Counted from the first letter of the stretch, positions 36,009-45,291 are shown. The stretch is DNA of 64,000 nucleotides from Vallitalea maricola (GCF_036985595.1 NZ_BTPU01000031.1:62001-126000), one strand, 5' to 3'. Numbers and translations are program-made. Notes: a model not told the origin generated them from the letters alone.

Positions 36009-36010
36009 TA

Positions 36011-36040
36011 AAAAAGTGTGCAGCATTGCACACTTTTTTT
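36011..36040. terminator. Bidirectional terminator
   Basis: AAAAAGTGTGCA (36011-36022) pairs with TGCACACTTTTT (36027-36038) around GCAT, with A and T tracts on the two sides. Serves both convergent genes. Confidence 0.93.
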
Positions 36041-36656
36041 ATGTCTCAATATAAGAATTTCCATCTAATGGTATTAATAATTGTAAATAAGGATCTCCCT
36101 CAACTAGACCGATTGCGTATAATGAGTAAAAGGCATCTGGAAGTAATCTAATATTAGGTACATATAAAACTGATTTATCTGTACCAGTAGGTACTATTTC
36201 TACTGTATAAGTGTTTGGAGTAATACTTATATAATCAGTTATATCTTTATAACTTACATCTTTGAATAATATTGACCCATTTGGCTCTATAACATCGACA
36301 GATGGAGCATCTGGGGAAAGATGTATAAATCTTAATTTGCTTGTATTTGGTTGTAAAGGTTCTTTTGGGTCTTCTACTATGAATAATTCTAGATCTGGTA
36401 ATTCTCCAATAACAGCTATTGTAGCTATTGTTTTTTCAGGTAGAACTAATTCTTTAGTAAGAATTGGCATATCTGAATTATCAGCAGGATAAATATCAAT
36501 AGTATAAGTTCCAGGCATAACTGGAAGATATGGAGTAAATTCTCCATATGATAGGTCATCTGCTAGAATATTGTCACCGTTGGAATAAACATCCACTGCT
36601 GGAGCTTTTGGAGACGCATGAAGAAGCCTGATGTATGATGTTTTCTTATCGCGCAC
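36039..36656 (-). CDS. DUF4397 protein, two repeats
   Basis: A 205-residue protein made of two DUF4397 beta-domains (about 7-95 and 104-200), each beginning with a 'R(L/F)xHxSPxAPxVDV' core (LLHASPKAPAVDV and FIHLSPDAPSVDV). There is no signal peptide or anchor, which is unusual for this normally exported family and recalls spore coat or surface-associated proteins of Clostridia. The start is GTG 36656 with AGGTGGTGA upstream. Role unknown. Confidence 0.85.
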   Translation of the reverse strand: MRDKKTSYIRLLHASPKAPAVDVYSNGDNILADDLSYGEFTPYLPVMPGTYTIDIYPADNSDMPILTKELVLPEKTIATIAVIGELPDLELFIVEDPKEPLQPNTSKLRFIHLSPDAPSVDVIEPNGSILFKDVSYKDITDYISITPNTYTVEIVPTGTDKSVLYVPNIRLLPDAFYSLYAIGLVEGDPYLQLLIPLDGNSYIET

Positions 36657-36775
36657 AAAGTCACCACCTAATAATTAACTTAGTACAATATATGAGTATT
36701 TAGGACAAAGGGTTACAGGGATTAATGAAATAATGTTCCTATTTTATATAGGATTAATCCATATAATTAAATAAG

Positions 36776-36805
36776 TTGAAATATATATTGTATAAGTGTT
36801 ATAAT
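36776..36805 (+). promoter_or_regulatory. Probable promoter for the small membrane protein gene
   Basis: TTGAAA (36776-36781), 18-base spacer, TATAAT (36800-36805), 36 bases ahead of ATG 36842. Confidence 0.5.
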
Positions 36806-36841
36806 TACAAATAATAGTATTCACGAACGAAAGGAGAAATT

Positions 36842-37006
36842 ATGATGATTGAATACAGTGATAAATTATACAAGAAAGTAAGTGGAGCAGGAAAAGTTGG
36901 TATATGTCTAGGGATTATTTCAATAGTTACAGGGATTGCAGTTGGTATAATATCAATAATTTTTGGTTCTATACTATTGAATGTTAGAAATCAGTTAATT
37001 GATTAA
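36842..37006 (+). CDS. Small membrane protein, 54 residues
   Basis: A short frame starting ATGATG with AAAGGAG 8 bases upstream and ending TAA at 37004-37006. One or two hydrophobic segments cover residues about 19-46 (GICLGIISIVTGIAVG and following), flanked by a basic N-terminus and polar tail. Good promoter, ribosome binding site and codon use support a real gene. No family recognised; it resembles many short single-helix proteins of spore formers. Confidence 0.65.
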   Translation: MMIEYSDKLYKKVSGAGKVGICLGIISIVTGIAVGIISIIFGSILLNVRNQLID

Positions 37007-37085
37007 TATTAAATTACGCAAGTTTATCAACAACTTATATTCTTCATAAGCATATAATATATAAAGTGCTAGGAGAGGTGATAGG

Positions 37086-37814
37086 TTGGATAAAAAAGTT
37101 AAAATATATAATTGTAATTTATCAATGGGGCAAGGTACTAGAATTGAAGGTAGAATTGTTGGGAAAAATTTATCAAGAGATAATATTCGTTGTACATTAG
37201 AAAATGAGCCCAGGAATGGAAAAATAGAATTGACAACCAATGGTTATTGGTCTTATATACCTGATAGTAGTTTTATTGGAACTGAAGAATTTGTTATAAA
37301 AGTTTATATTTGTGGAGTAGGAGAAAAATATTCAACTATTAAGATAGATGTAGAAGAACAAGAGGTCAGCACCAAAATATCTAAATTTCTACAGTTTGAG
37401 GATAGACTTAAAATAGAAAATTATGAAGATGAGATTGTAGAAATAAAAAATATCATGTTATATGTAATTATACATGATAAAAAACTCATCAAGAACGATT
37501 TTAATAAAACATCAAAATTAAGAATAGCAGGTACACTAAAATATTTAATTAACTATGATGTAGGTATAGTACCAGTAGAAAAAAAACCAACTATTTGGTT
37601 TGATGAAGATGCAGAAGAAACCAGTGAATTTGTACCAGAAAAAGAAGTTCAAGTTGAAAGAGAGACTAATTTCAGAACAGAGATAGATTTGGGAGATTAT
37701 AGATTAGGCGACGATGTTATTATAGAATACCAGGTTAAATATCAAAATTATAGATTAATGGATTATGATGTGATAAATCATTATTGTGCTATAGAATTGT
37801 ATATAAATAAGTAA
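37086..37814 (+). CDS. Hypothetical protein with Ig-like fold and possible SPOCS-type domain
   Basis: A 242-residue protein starting at TTG 37086 with AGGAGAGGTGA upstream. Residues about 15-90 read as a bacterial cadherin/Ig-like domain (GKIELTTNGYWSYIPDSSF and TEEFVIKV). Residues about 100-170 have alternating hydrophobic strands that weakly resemble the SPOCS (DUF3794) domain of spore proteins; this is a low-confidence impression. No signal peptide is present. It is followed by a hairpin. Its neighbourhood (spore hydrolase, DUF4397, ger operon) suggests a spore-associated role. Confidence 0.7.
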   Translation: MDKKVKIYNCNLSMGQGTRIEGRIVGKNLSRDNIRCTLENEPRNGKIELTTNGYWSYIPDSSFIGTEEFVIKVYICGVGEKYSTIKIDVEEQEVSTKISKFLQFEDRLKIENYEDEIVEIKNIMLYVIIHDKKLIKNDFNKTSKLRIAGTLKYLINYDVGIVPVEKKPTIWFDEDAEETSEFVPEKEVQVERETNFRTEIDLGDYRLGDDVIIEYQVKYQNYRLMDYDVINHYCAIELYINK

Positions 37815-37837
37815 GGTACAGATTTTCTGTACCTTAC
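37811..37837 (+). terminator. Hairpin terminator after the Ig-like gene
   Basis: GTAAGGTACAG (37811-37821) pairs with CTGTACCTTAC (37827-37837) around ATTTT. It overlaps the stop codon; the following T run is short. Confidence 0.6.
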
Positions 37838-38013
37838 TTATAATTCTGAGGAGGATTTTACTGACAAGTTCTACTTGCCTGAGTAATTGATTAGCAATTA
37901 AGTCTAATATATGTTGTCCTAATTTAGTATATGTACTTGTCTACATGGGTGTTACAACTTTTTGTATTATTTGTTAAGATTATTTTATTCTTTAAAAGTT
38001 ATTGTAAAGAAAT
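37838..38013. other. Intergenic segment between two terminators
   Basis: About 175 bases bounded by terminator-like hairpins at both ends. No convincing ORF is seen, although GAGGAGG occurs at about 37848-37854 with no good start codon after it. A small transcript ending at 38051 is possible but I see no clear promoter. Confidence 0.35.
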
Positions 38014-38051
38014 AAAAAAAGCTGCTTGAAGTATATCCAAGCAGCTTTTTT
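38014..38051. terminator. Strong bidirectional terminator
   Basis: AAAAAGCTGCTTG (about 38016-38028) pairs with CAAGCAGCTTTTT (38038-38050) around a 9-base loop with A and T tracts. It separates the region from the ger operon. Confidence 0.88.
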
Positions 38052-38160
38052 AGTGGATTTAATTTCATTATTAGTCAAAAAAGAATAATAAAGACATATT
38101 ATGGGATAATATTTATTAAGTCTAAGAATTTTAGTTTAACAATAGGAGGATATAATTTTG

Positions 38161-39336
38161 ATGAAAAAAATTTGTTTTGCAGCAGTATATATTATTACAT
38201 GTATCCTATTAGTTGGCTGTTGGGATTATAGAGAGATAGATGAGGTAGAGATAGTATTAGGGCTTGGAATTGATTCCCATATCACTCCTGCTAAAGATGC
38301 TGATAAATTATCTGAGAGTCAATACCTTGTTACATATGAGATAGTTGGTATAGAAAGTAAAGAAGGTCAATTAAAAAGCAGGGTTCTAAAAGATAAAGGT
38401 GATACGTTATATAGAGCAATCAGGAAAATAATTGAAAAGAATGGAAAACAAGTATATCTAGCCCATACAAAAATTCTAATAATTAGTGAAGAGTTAGCAA
38501 GGCAAGGTATAACTGAGATATTAGATTACACTATGAGAGATGCAGAATATAGACCAGATGTACATGTTTTAATAACAAATAATTGTAATGCAGAAGACAT
38601 ATTTAAAAATGATGTTACTGATATAGCAAGTATGAGATTAAGTGATACATTAAAAAATCAAGGAAAAATTGGTACATTTGAATCTTCAACAGTATGGAAT
38701 ATAATAGATAAAATTACAAAGAAAGGTTTTGAACCAGCTATTTCTTTAATTAAAGTGGATAAACAACACATAGGTGCAAATTCAGTACACACAGTAGGTG
38801 GAACTGCTGTTTTTAAGGCATCAAAAATGGTGGGGAAATTATCAGAGGATGAAACTTTGTATTATCTTTTTATCGACAATGAAATCAAAAATCAACCATT
38901 ATCAATGGAATATTACTTTGAAGATCAATTAGGACATATTTCTTTGGAAATATTGTCTAATGAAACAAAGGTAACTCCTGTTGTAAATGGAGAAGAGTTG
39001 GGAGTTAATATTAATGTCAATTGTAAAGTAGCTATTAATGAGTTGAGTAATCAAATAGATATTTTAGATGAAAAGGATAGAATTGATATAGAGATGAATG
39101 CTGAGAAAGATATTGAAGAAGGTATAGTAGAATTAATTACACATGTTCAAAAGGATTATAATTCAGATATATTTGGATTTGGAGATTTATTTAAGAGACA
39201 AAAAAACAAAACCTGGAAAAAAGTTGAAAAAGACTGGGATAATGTTTTCCCAACTTTAAAAATAAACACAAACATTAATGTAAAAATAGAGAGATCAGCA
39301 TTATCATCTCAAGCTATAGAAATAGATAAGTACTAA
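38161..39336 (+). CDS. Germinant receptor C subunit, Ger(x)C lipoprotein
   Basis: A 391-residue lipoprotein: signal with lipobox LVGC (Cys20) followed by WDYREIDE, the hallmark start of mature Ger(x)C proteins, then EVEIVLGLGID and VGGTAVFKASKMVGKL, both family signatures. It is an outer-face subunit of the spore inner-membrane germinant receptor. AGGAGG lies at 38144-38149; TTG 38158 one codon earlier is an alternative start. It is first in the operon, whereas C is usually last in gerA operons. Confidence 0.93.
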   Translation: MKKICFAAVYIITCILLVGCWDYREIDEVEIVLGLGIDSHITPAKDADKLSESQYLVTYEIVGIESKEGQLKSRVLKDKGDTLYRAIRKIIEKNGKQVYLAHTKILIISEELARQGITEILDYTMRDAEYRPDVHVLITNNCNAEDIFKNDVTDIASMRLSDTLKNQGKIGTFESSTVWNIIDKITKKGFEPAISLIKVDKQHIGANSVHTVGGTAVFKASKMVGKLSEDETLYYLFIDNEIKNQPLSMEYYFEDQLGHISLEILSNETKVTPVVNGEELGVNINVNCKVAINELSNQIDILDEKDRIDIEMNAEKDIEEGIVELITHVQKDYNSDIFGFGDLFKRQKNKTWKKVEKDWDNVFPTLKINTNINVKIERSALSSQAIEIDKY

Positions 39337-39364
39337 GACTTATAAAGTTAAGGAGCCACTAAAT

Positions 39365-40843
39365 ATGAAGGAAGTATTAAATAAAAGTTTAACTTATAAT
39401 ATTGATTTGTTTAAGAAAGAATTTAAAGATGATGATAGTATTGTATATAGATTATTCCAGAATGAAGGAAGCAAGAAAAAGTTTTGCCTGATTTATGTAA
39501 AGAGCATGGTAAACGATGAGGTAATGTCTGATAATATTTTCAAATCTATAATGAGTGCAGATATAAAAAGACATGAGAATAATGCTGAATTTTTAGATTA
39601 TGTTGTTAATAAAATAGTAAGCATTAACGAAGTAGAAAAATCAAGTGATTTTACATCTCTTGTTGAAAATCTATATATAGGAAAAAGTATTTTGTTTATT
39701 GATGGATTTGCTAAAGGAGCAATATTAAACACTCTTGAGTGGTCTACTAGAGCTATTAAAGAACCTATATCAGAGACTATAATAAAAGGTCCTAGAGAAG
39801 GCTTCAATGAAGTAATATATACAAACATTTCTTTAATTAGAAGAAGGATTGTATCAAAACACTTAAAAGTTAAGTTTAGAGAAATAGGAAATATTACTAA
39901 AACAAAAGTATGTATTTGCTATATAGAAGATATTGCAAAAGATGAGATTGTAAAAGAAGTAGAAAGAAGATTAGATAAAATTGATATAGATGGTATATTG
40001 GATACTGGGTATATAGAAGAATTCATAACCGATGAGCCAATGTCATTATTTAAGACACTATTCACAACAGAAAAACCTGATACTGTTTGTGGTAAATTAC
40101 TTGAAGGAAGAGTAGCTATTATCTGTAATGGGTCACCTTCTGTTATTACTACACCTTTTGTTTTTATAGAATACTTTCAAGTGGATGAAGACTATTATCA
40201 ACAGTATTATTTTGCCACATTTAATAGATTACTTAGATATCTAGCATTTTTCCTTACGACTAGTGTCCCGGCTATATATATTGCACTAACTAACTATCAC
40301 CAAGAACTAATACCTACCCCGTTAATATTAAGTATCTATAATGCTAGACAAGGCATACCGTTTCCGTCGTTTTTAGAAGCTTTTATTATGATTATTGTAT
40401 TTGAATTAATAAGGGAATCAGGTATTAGAATATCTAAGTACAGTGGTTCTGCAATAAGTATAGTAGGTGCTCTTGTAGTTGGAGAAGCAGCAGTACAAGC
40501 CAGATTGGTCAGTCAGCCTATGATAATAGTAATTGGGATAACAGGGATAGCTAATTTCCTGCTTCCTAAGATGGTTAATTCAACTATTTTCATTAGAATC
40601 ATATTTTTATTTTTAGCTTCGGTATTAGGATTATATGGATATATTTTTGGAGTAATATTCTTAAGTCTTCATTTATTCTCTATTAGAAGCTTTGGGGTAC
40701 CATATATGTTGAGTATTGATCCTATGGAAGATACAATTAACATGAAAGATGTATATATTAGAGCACCGTGGTGGTATATGGATATAAGAGGTAAATTAAT
40801 TTCTAAAAAGAGAAATAGGAAGAAAAATATAGCCAAAAATTAA
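39365..40843 (+). CDS. Germinant receptor A subunit (GerA/GerKA family)
   Basis: A 492-residue protein. The soluble N-terminal half contains GPREGFNEVIYTNISLIRRRI at about 139-159, the GerA family signature; the C-terminal half has about five membrane helices including FASVxG-like segments and ends in a basic tail. It is the core receptor subunit that with B and C senses nutrients and opens ion flow during germination. GGAG precedes ATG 39365, 28 bases after the C gene. Confidence 0.95.
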   Translation: MKEVLNKSLTYNIDLFKKEFKDDDSIVYRLFQNEGSKKKFCLIYVKSMVNDEVMSDNIFKSIMSADIKRHENNAEFLDYVVNKIVSINEVEKSSDFTSLVENLYIGKSILFIDGFAKGAILNTLEWSTRAIKEPISETIIKGPREGFNEVIYTNISLIRRRIVSKHLKVKFREIGNITKTKVCICYIEDIAKDEIVKEVERRLDKIDIDGILDTGYIEEFITDEPMSLFKTLFTTEKPDTVCGKLLEGRVAIICNGSPSVITTPFVFIEYFQVDEDYYQQYYFATFNRLLRYLAFFLTTSVPAIYIALTNYHQELIPTPLILSIYNARQGIPFPSFLEAFIMIIVFELIRESGIRISKYSGSAISIVGALVVGEAAVQARLVSQPMIIVIGITGIANFLLPKMVNSTIFIRIIFLFLASVLGLYGYIFGVIFLSLHLFSIRSFGVPYMLSIDPMEDTINMKDVYIRAPWWYMDIRGKLISKKRNRKKNIAKN

Positions 40844-40860
40844 TAGGAACAGGTGAAGGT

Positions 40861-41073
40861 ATGTATTTAAAAGGTTTAATAGTAGTTGTTATTTTTACTA
40901 TCATTGGAATTACTGAGATAGTACCACTAAAAAAAAATAAAAACAAAAAGGAATTAATAATTTATACATTATTTTTTACAGCTGCTTTTGTACTAATGTT
41001 TTTATATAGTATTGGTGTAGAAATACCTCAAATATCAAAAGGGTTAGATACAATAATTGAAATAATCATATAA
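40861..41073 (+). CDS. Small two-helix protein, germinant receptor D-subunit-like
   Basis: A 70-residue protein with two hydrophobic segments (about 4-22 and 34-53) separated by a Lys/Asn-rich loop. Small two-helix D proteins are known to be encoded within many ger operons and to modulate receptor activity; position between A and B genes supports this call. ATG 40861 has ACAGGTGAAG upstream, 17 bases after the A gene. The assignment is by size, topology and context, not motif. Confidence 0.7.
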   Translation: MYLKGLIVVVIFTIIGITEIVPLKKNKNKKELIIYTLFFTAAFVLMFLYSIGVEIPQISKGLDTIIEIII

Positions 41074-41124
41074 TCTATATTTTTTGTATTGCTAAAAAAG
41101 GAAAAAAGTAAGAGTGGTGAAATT

Positions 41125-42216
41125 ATGAATAAAATAGTGATGTCTAACAAACAGGGTATATGTTTGATAATTCTATTTTTGTCTAGTAGTTCGTTGGTAT
41201 TATCTTTAGCTAGAGAAGCAAAGAGGGATATATGGATTGCAATGATATTAGGACTTGCTGTATCTCTATTAATTGTAACTATGTATAGTAGAATACTATC
41301 TAGATTTCCTGATAAAAATTTATATGAAATAAATATTACTGTTTTTGGAAGAATTATCGGATCTATAATAAATTTCATTTTTTTATTCTATGCATTTTAT
41401 CTAGGTGCTTTGGTATTAGCTAATTTCAGTATGTTTATTGGTGTTGTAGGGCTAGAGTTCACACCACTAAGTGTAGTGTCTTTTGCAGTAATTATAATTA
41501 TAATTTATGGAGTAAAAAATGGAATAGAAGTATTAGGTCGTTGGTCGGAATTTTTTGCTAAAATAGTTTTTCCTGTTATTATAATTGTAACATTATTAAT
41601 ACTGAATATGGTGAATGTCAATAATCTTAAACCTATTTTAGAAAATGGTATAAAACCTGTATTGGATGGAACATTGTCTGTAATTACTTTTCCATATGCC
41701 GAACTTATCATTTTTACTTTAATTTTTAATAGCAAAATGTTTAAAGGTGGTAATAATATATATAAAACTTTTATATATGGTTTACTATTAGGAGGTATTC
41801 TGGTTAGTGTTAATGTAATAGGTTCTTACATTGCTATTGGACCTTTTGCTTATGAAAGCAGTTATTTTCCCATATATTCAGCAGTTAGCAGAATCAATAT
41901 AAGAGATATTCTGCAGAGAATTGAAATTATTATAGCTGTTACATTTATGATAGGGGGATTTTTAAAAATGAGTGCTTGTATTTTGGCCTGTTGTAATGGC
42001 ATAGTTACTATACTGAAGTTAAAAGATTATAAGTTTCTAGTAACTCCTGTAAGCTTACTTCTATTAATAGTTTCCCTTACAACGTATAAAAGCATGATGG
42101 AAATGATAACAGGGGTTAAGAATTATAATTATGTATCTATGATTGTTCAGATAATAATTCCGTTAATATTATTTATTATTATTGAAATTAAATCAAGATT
42201 GTCAAAAAGCAAATAA
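41125..42216 (+). CDS. Germinant receptor B subunit (GerAB/endospore permease), copy 1
   Basis: A 363-residue, 10-helix protein of the amino-acid/polyamine transporter superfamily, starting with ISNKQG-type MSNKQGICLIILF, the common GerAB opening. VEYALxG-like central PFAYESSYFPIYSAVSRINIRDILQRIE at about 238-265 is shared with the next gene. ATG 41125 has GTGGTGA and matches the family start; TTG 41089 would add 12 residues. It probably forms the ligand-binding and transport-like subunit. Confidence 0.92.
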   Translation: MNKIVMSNKQGICLIILFLSSSSLVLSLAREAKRDIWIAMILGLAVSLLIVTMYSRILSRFPDKNLYEINITVFGRIIGSIINFIFLFYAFYLGALVLANFSMFIGVVGLEFTPLSVVSFAVIIIIIYGVKNGIEVLGRWSEFFAKIVFPVIIIVTLLILNMVNVNNLKPILENGIKPVLDGTLSVITFPYAELIIFTLIFNSKMFKGGNNIYKTFIYGLLLGGILVSVNVIGSYIAIGPFAYESSYFPIYSAVSRINIRDILQRIEIIIAVTFMIGGFLKMSACILACCNGIVTILKLKDYKFLVTPVSLLLLIVSLTTYKSMMEMITGVKNYNYVSMIVQIIIPLILFIIIEIKSRLSKSK

Positions 42217-42240
42217 TGATTATAGAAATGGTGATTTACT

Positions 42241-43329
42241 GTGAAAGAAGTAATATCAAACCGTCAAGGTATAAGTATGATTATTTTAATAATGCTATCA
42301 GAATCATTCGTTATAAATCCTATTAAAAATACTAATAAAGATATATGGATTACAATATTGATAGCTATAGGAATTACATGTATAATATCAGCAATGTATT
42401 GTAGAATACTAATTAGATATCCTAGTAAGAATTTGTATGAGATTCTTGTTACAGTTTTTGGCAAAATAATTGGTAATGCCATTTGTATATTATATATTTT
42501 ATATTGTTTTTACGTGGGTGCTTTGGTTTTGACTACATTTAGTTTATTTACAAGTGTGGTAGGACTAGTTAATACTCCAAAATTAATAATAGCTGCTGGG
42601 GTTATAGTGTTAGTTATATTTGGTATAAAAAGCGGATTAGAAGTATTAGGTAGATGGTCAGAATTTTTTGTTAAAATTATCTATCCAATAATATTATTAA
42701 CTATCCCCCTTATGCTGACTATGGTTGAAGTATTTAATTTAACTCCAGTCTTAGAAGATGGTATTCAGCCAATAGCAAAGGGAGCTATTGAAATGATTAC
42801 TTTTCCTTTAGCTGAGATATTTACTTTTATGTTAATATTGAATACTAAGAGTATAAGGAATTCAAAAAGTATATATAAATTATTTTTAATAGGTTTGCTA
42901 TTAGGGGGATTTATTCTGTTTTGTACACATGTCAGTGCATATTTATGTTTGGGAGAATTTGCTTATTCAACTAGCTATTTTCCTATCTATAGAGCCGTAA
43001 GTAGAATTAATATAAGAGATATATTACAAAGAGTTGAAGCTATAATTGCTATAATTTTTATTATAGGCGGGTTTATTAAAATAACTGTTTATCTTTTAGC
43101 TGGGTGTAAAGGTATTGCAGCTTTATTCAAATTGAAGGATTATAAGTCTATAGCCACGCCAATTGGTATTTTAGTAATGATTATATCAATAACAACAGTT
43201 TCTAGTATTATGGAATTAGAAACTCATTTATATTATTATACCTATATGGCTATACTGATGCAGTTAATAATTCCAATTGTTACATTGATAGCTTTAGAAA
43301 TTAAATGTAGGGTTATAAAAAAGAACTAA
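42241..43329 (+). CDS. Germinant receptor B subunit (GerAB/endospore permease), copy 2
   Basis: A 362-residue paralogue of the preceding protein, aligned along its full length: both share ISNRQGI/MSNKQGI starts, LGRWSEFF, FPIYxAVSRINIRDILQR and KLKDYK. It is a tandem duplicate that has diverged. GTG 42241 has GGTGA upstream, 24 bases after copy 1. Two B subunits behind one A and one C suggest alternative receptors with different ligands. The operon seems to end here, with an AT-rich gap and a separate promoter before the next gene. Confidence 0.92.
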   Translation: MKEVISNRQGISMIILIMLSESFVINPIKNTNKDIWITILIAIGITCIISAMYCRILIRYPSKNLYEILVTVFGKIIGNAICILYILYCFYVGALVLTTFSLFTSVVGLVNTPKLIIAAGVIVLVIFGIKSGLEVLGRWSEFFVKIIYPIILLTIPLMLTMVEVFNLTPVLEDGIQPIAKGAIEMITFPLAEIFTFMLILNTKSIRNSKSIYKLFLIGLLLGGFILFCTHVSAYLCLGEFAYSTSYFPIYRAVSRINIRDILQRVEAIIAIIFIIGGFIKITVYLLAGCKGIAALFKLKDYKSIATPIGILVMIISITTVSSIMELETHLYYYTYMAILMQLIIPIVTLIALEIKCRVIKKN

Positions 43330-43481
43330 TGAAGTTCAACTTAAATATTATAATATATAATTATTAAAGATATATTATAAAAGTAGCTAAATAAAGGTAA
43401 AATAACCTAGTTTAAAGCTAATGTATATGGTATAATAAAATTTGAATGACAAATCAATTTGACGTAAATCAGGGGGTTATA

Positions 43482-43958
43482 ATGAGTACTATTCATTCAA
43501 ATGAATTCAGAAAAATGTTTAGAATAATTAGTTTTATTCTTTTTATTATATATTTGATAATACTAATCAATGTATTATTTTTAGATGCTAAATATGGTAG
43601 GATTACTGGGTTGAAAGGTTATAACATAGAACCATTCAAGACAATAAAAAACTATATAAAATATAGTGGAACCAATGCCATCATGACTAATATTTTTGGT
43701 AATATACTTGCATTTATGCCTTTAGGATTTTTTGTACCTATATTATTCAGACGAACAAGATTTTTTATATTAATGATATTAATTAGTGGATTTGTTAGTT
43801 TGGCAGTAGAAGTACTGCAATATCATTATGCAGTTGGAAGTTTTGACGTGGATGATATTATACTCAACACTCTTGGTGGGTTCATTGGGTATTTGATTTT
43901 TAGGATATGTTATTATATATATTATGGCATAAAATATCTGAAAGATAAGAACAGCTAA
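43482..43958 (+). CDS. VanZ-like family protein
   Basis: About 158 residues with four membrane helices. NIFGNILAFMPLGFFVPILF and VEVLQYHYAVGSFDVDDIILNTLGGFIGY are the two VanZ signatures. VanZ proteins lower sensitivity to teicoplanin and other antimicrobials in some bacteria, but most chromosomal members are uncharacterised. ATG 43482 has AGGGGG upstream and is preferred to ATG 43446, which lacks a ribosome binding site. A likely TATAAT at about 43431 precedes it. Confidence 0.88.
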   Translation: MSTIHSNEFRKMFRIISFILFIIYLIILINVLFLDAKYGRITGLKGYNIEPFKTIKNYIKYSGTNAIMTNIFGNILAFMPLGFFVPILFRRTRFFILMILISGFVSLAVEVLQYHYAVGSFDVDDIILNTLGGFIGYLIFRICYYIYYGIKYLKDKNS

Positions 43959-44003
43959 ATTTCTAAAGAAAAAGGGTTTCAATAAATAAAGGATAGGGAG
44001 AAT

Positions 44004-44336
44004 ATGGAAGATAAGAAGATTACATTAAGATTAAATAATAAAAAACAGTCTGGACATGGAATCGCTTCTTTTGCATTAGGGATTTCATCTTTGATATTAT
44101 TTCTAAGTGCAGTAGGTATATCTGCTTTTGGAGATAGAAGTACGGATAGCATTGCTTTAGCTATAGGACTTGTTGAGATAATAGGATTTATTGTATGTAT
44201 AGTTGGAATTATATATGGAGTAATTGGAGAACTTTCAAAAGATACATTTAAAACATTTGCTCACATAGGCATAGGTATAAATCTGATAATGATGTTATTT
44301 CACGTATTGGTAATTATATACGGTTTTGGAGGATAA
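44004..44336 (+). CDS. Small membrane protein, 110 residues (DUF6142-like)
   Basis: A protein with three hydrophobic segments. The N-terminal basic region followed by GHGIASFALGISSLILF resembles the DUF6142 and DUF4190-type small membrane families whose first helix begins with GIASxxxGI. Function unknown. AGGGAGA precedes ATG 44004. It lies 45 bases after the VanZ gene and may be co-transcribed, ending at a bidirectional terminator. Confidence 0.7.
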   Translation: MEDKKITLRLNNKKQSGHGIASFALGISSLILFLSAVGISAFGDRSTDSIALAIGLVEIIGFIVCIVGIIYGVIGELSKDTFKTFAHIGIGINLIMMLFHVLVIIYGFGG

Positions 44337-44374
44337 TATTTACTTACATATAGCAATTAAAACTTTTATAACAT

Positions 44375-44437
44375 AAAAAAGGGGATATCGAATAATACAT
44401 TTTTAACTTAAATATATTATCCGACAGCCCCTTTTAT
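44375..44437. terminator. Bidirectional terminator, long imperfect stem
   Basis: AAAAGGGG (44377-44384) pairs with CCCCTTTT (44428-44435), and an inner CGAATAATA pairs with TATTATCCG with one mismatch. It separates the convergent small membrane gene and ECF gene. Part of it (44415-44428) recurs at 55661-55674 on the other strand. Confidence 0.75.
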
Positions 44438-44439
44438 TT

Positions 44440-45231
44440 CTAATTTAATGGGATTGATAATTTACTTTTATTTAATCCTGCTACTATAAGATTAGCGATA
44501 ATAAGACCCATTATAAACTGTACCATATTCCAAGGTAATGAGAATATAGGAACAATATAATTACCAGTCATTATATATGATGCTATATAATAACCAAAAA
44601 CCATAAAAGTACCAGCTATAACAAAACCAAAAGTATATGCAGGTTTGAATTTTATATGATTCAATTTAGCCACCAGTAAAGATAGACCTAAAATAATTAA
44701 CGGAATCAGTATTGTTATTATAAGTAGCTGTGTTTCAACTTTATTGGTTAGACTTATCAATTCGTCAACAGAATCCAACTTCAGTTCTTCTAGTAAATTA
44801 TTATTTAAAGCATTGGTTTCTAGAGATATTTTACTAGAAAGAATATATCTAAGTATAACATTGAATATGGCAAATCCACCAGCGAAAACAACACTTAAAT
44901 AAATGTACATTTTCTTTCTGAATTTTTCGCTTGCACATATTCCTACAATTGCTCCCATTAAAGCTTTTATAATCAAAGTAGGTATTGCCCAATGTGCATA
45001 TCCTCCGATAACATCTGCTAGTGCAGAACCTACTCCAGCAGCGAATGCTCCATATTTCCAGCCTAATAGAATTGCTGCAATAAAAATCATACTATCGCCA
45101 AGATGAATATAACCATTTGTAAAAGGAACTGGAACTTTTATGACCAAAGTTGCTAGTAATACAAGGGCAGTCATTAATCCTGTATAAGTAATTTTTTTAA
45201 TGTCGCTAGATTCAAAATATGTATTTTTCAT
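44440..45231 (-). CDS. ECF transporter S component
   Basis: A 263-residue membrane protein with about six or seven helices. TYTGLMTALVLLATLVIKVPVP, YIHLGDSMIFIAAILLG and GSALADVIGGYAHWAIPTLIIKALMG are typical of S components, the vitamin-binding subunits of energy-coupling-factor importers. There is an insertion of about 40 residues in the middle. ATG 45231 with AAGGTGA is preferred to TTG 45255. It is divergent from a MocR-type regulator, a pairing that in other bacteria points to vitamin B6 or related compounds; ligand unproven. The shared A/A'/T module is elsewhere. Confidence 0.88.
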   Translation of the reverse strand: MKNTYFESSDIKKITYTGLMTALVLLATLVIKVPVPFTNGYIHLGDSMIFIAAILLGWKYGAFAAGVGSALADVIGGYAHWAIPTLIIKALMGAIVGICASEKFRKKMYIYLSVVFAGGFAIFNVILRYILSSKISLETNALNNNLLEELKLDSVDELISLTNKVETQLLIITILIPLIILGLSLLVAKLNHIKFKPAYTFGFVIAGTFMVFGYYIASYIMTGNYIVPIFSLPWNMVQFIMGLIIANLIVAGLNKSKLSIPLN

Positions 45232-45291
45232 CAGTGTCACCTTGCCTTTTTTCAAAATTTATATATACTATATAATATAAGTGTGTATTTT

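Noticed and set aside
41125..43329. Frameshifted single gene instead of two B subunits
   Set aside because: Both frames are full length, with their own starts, ribosome binding sites and complete helix patterns, and they align along the whole length.
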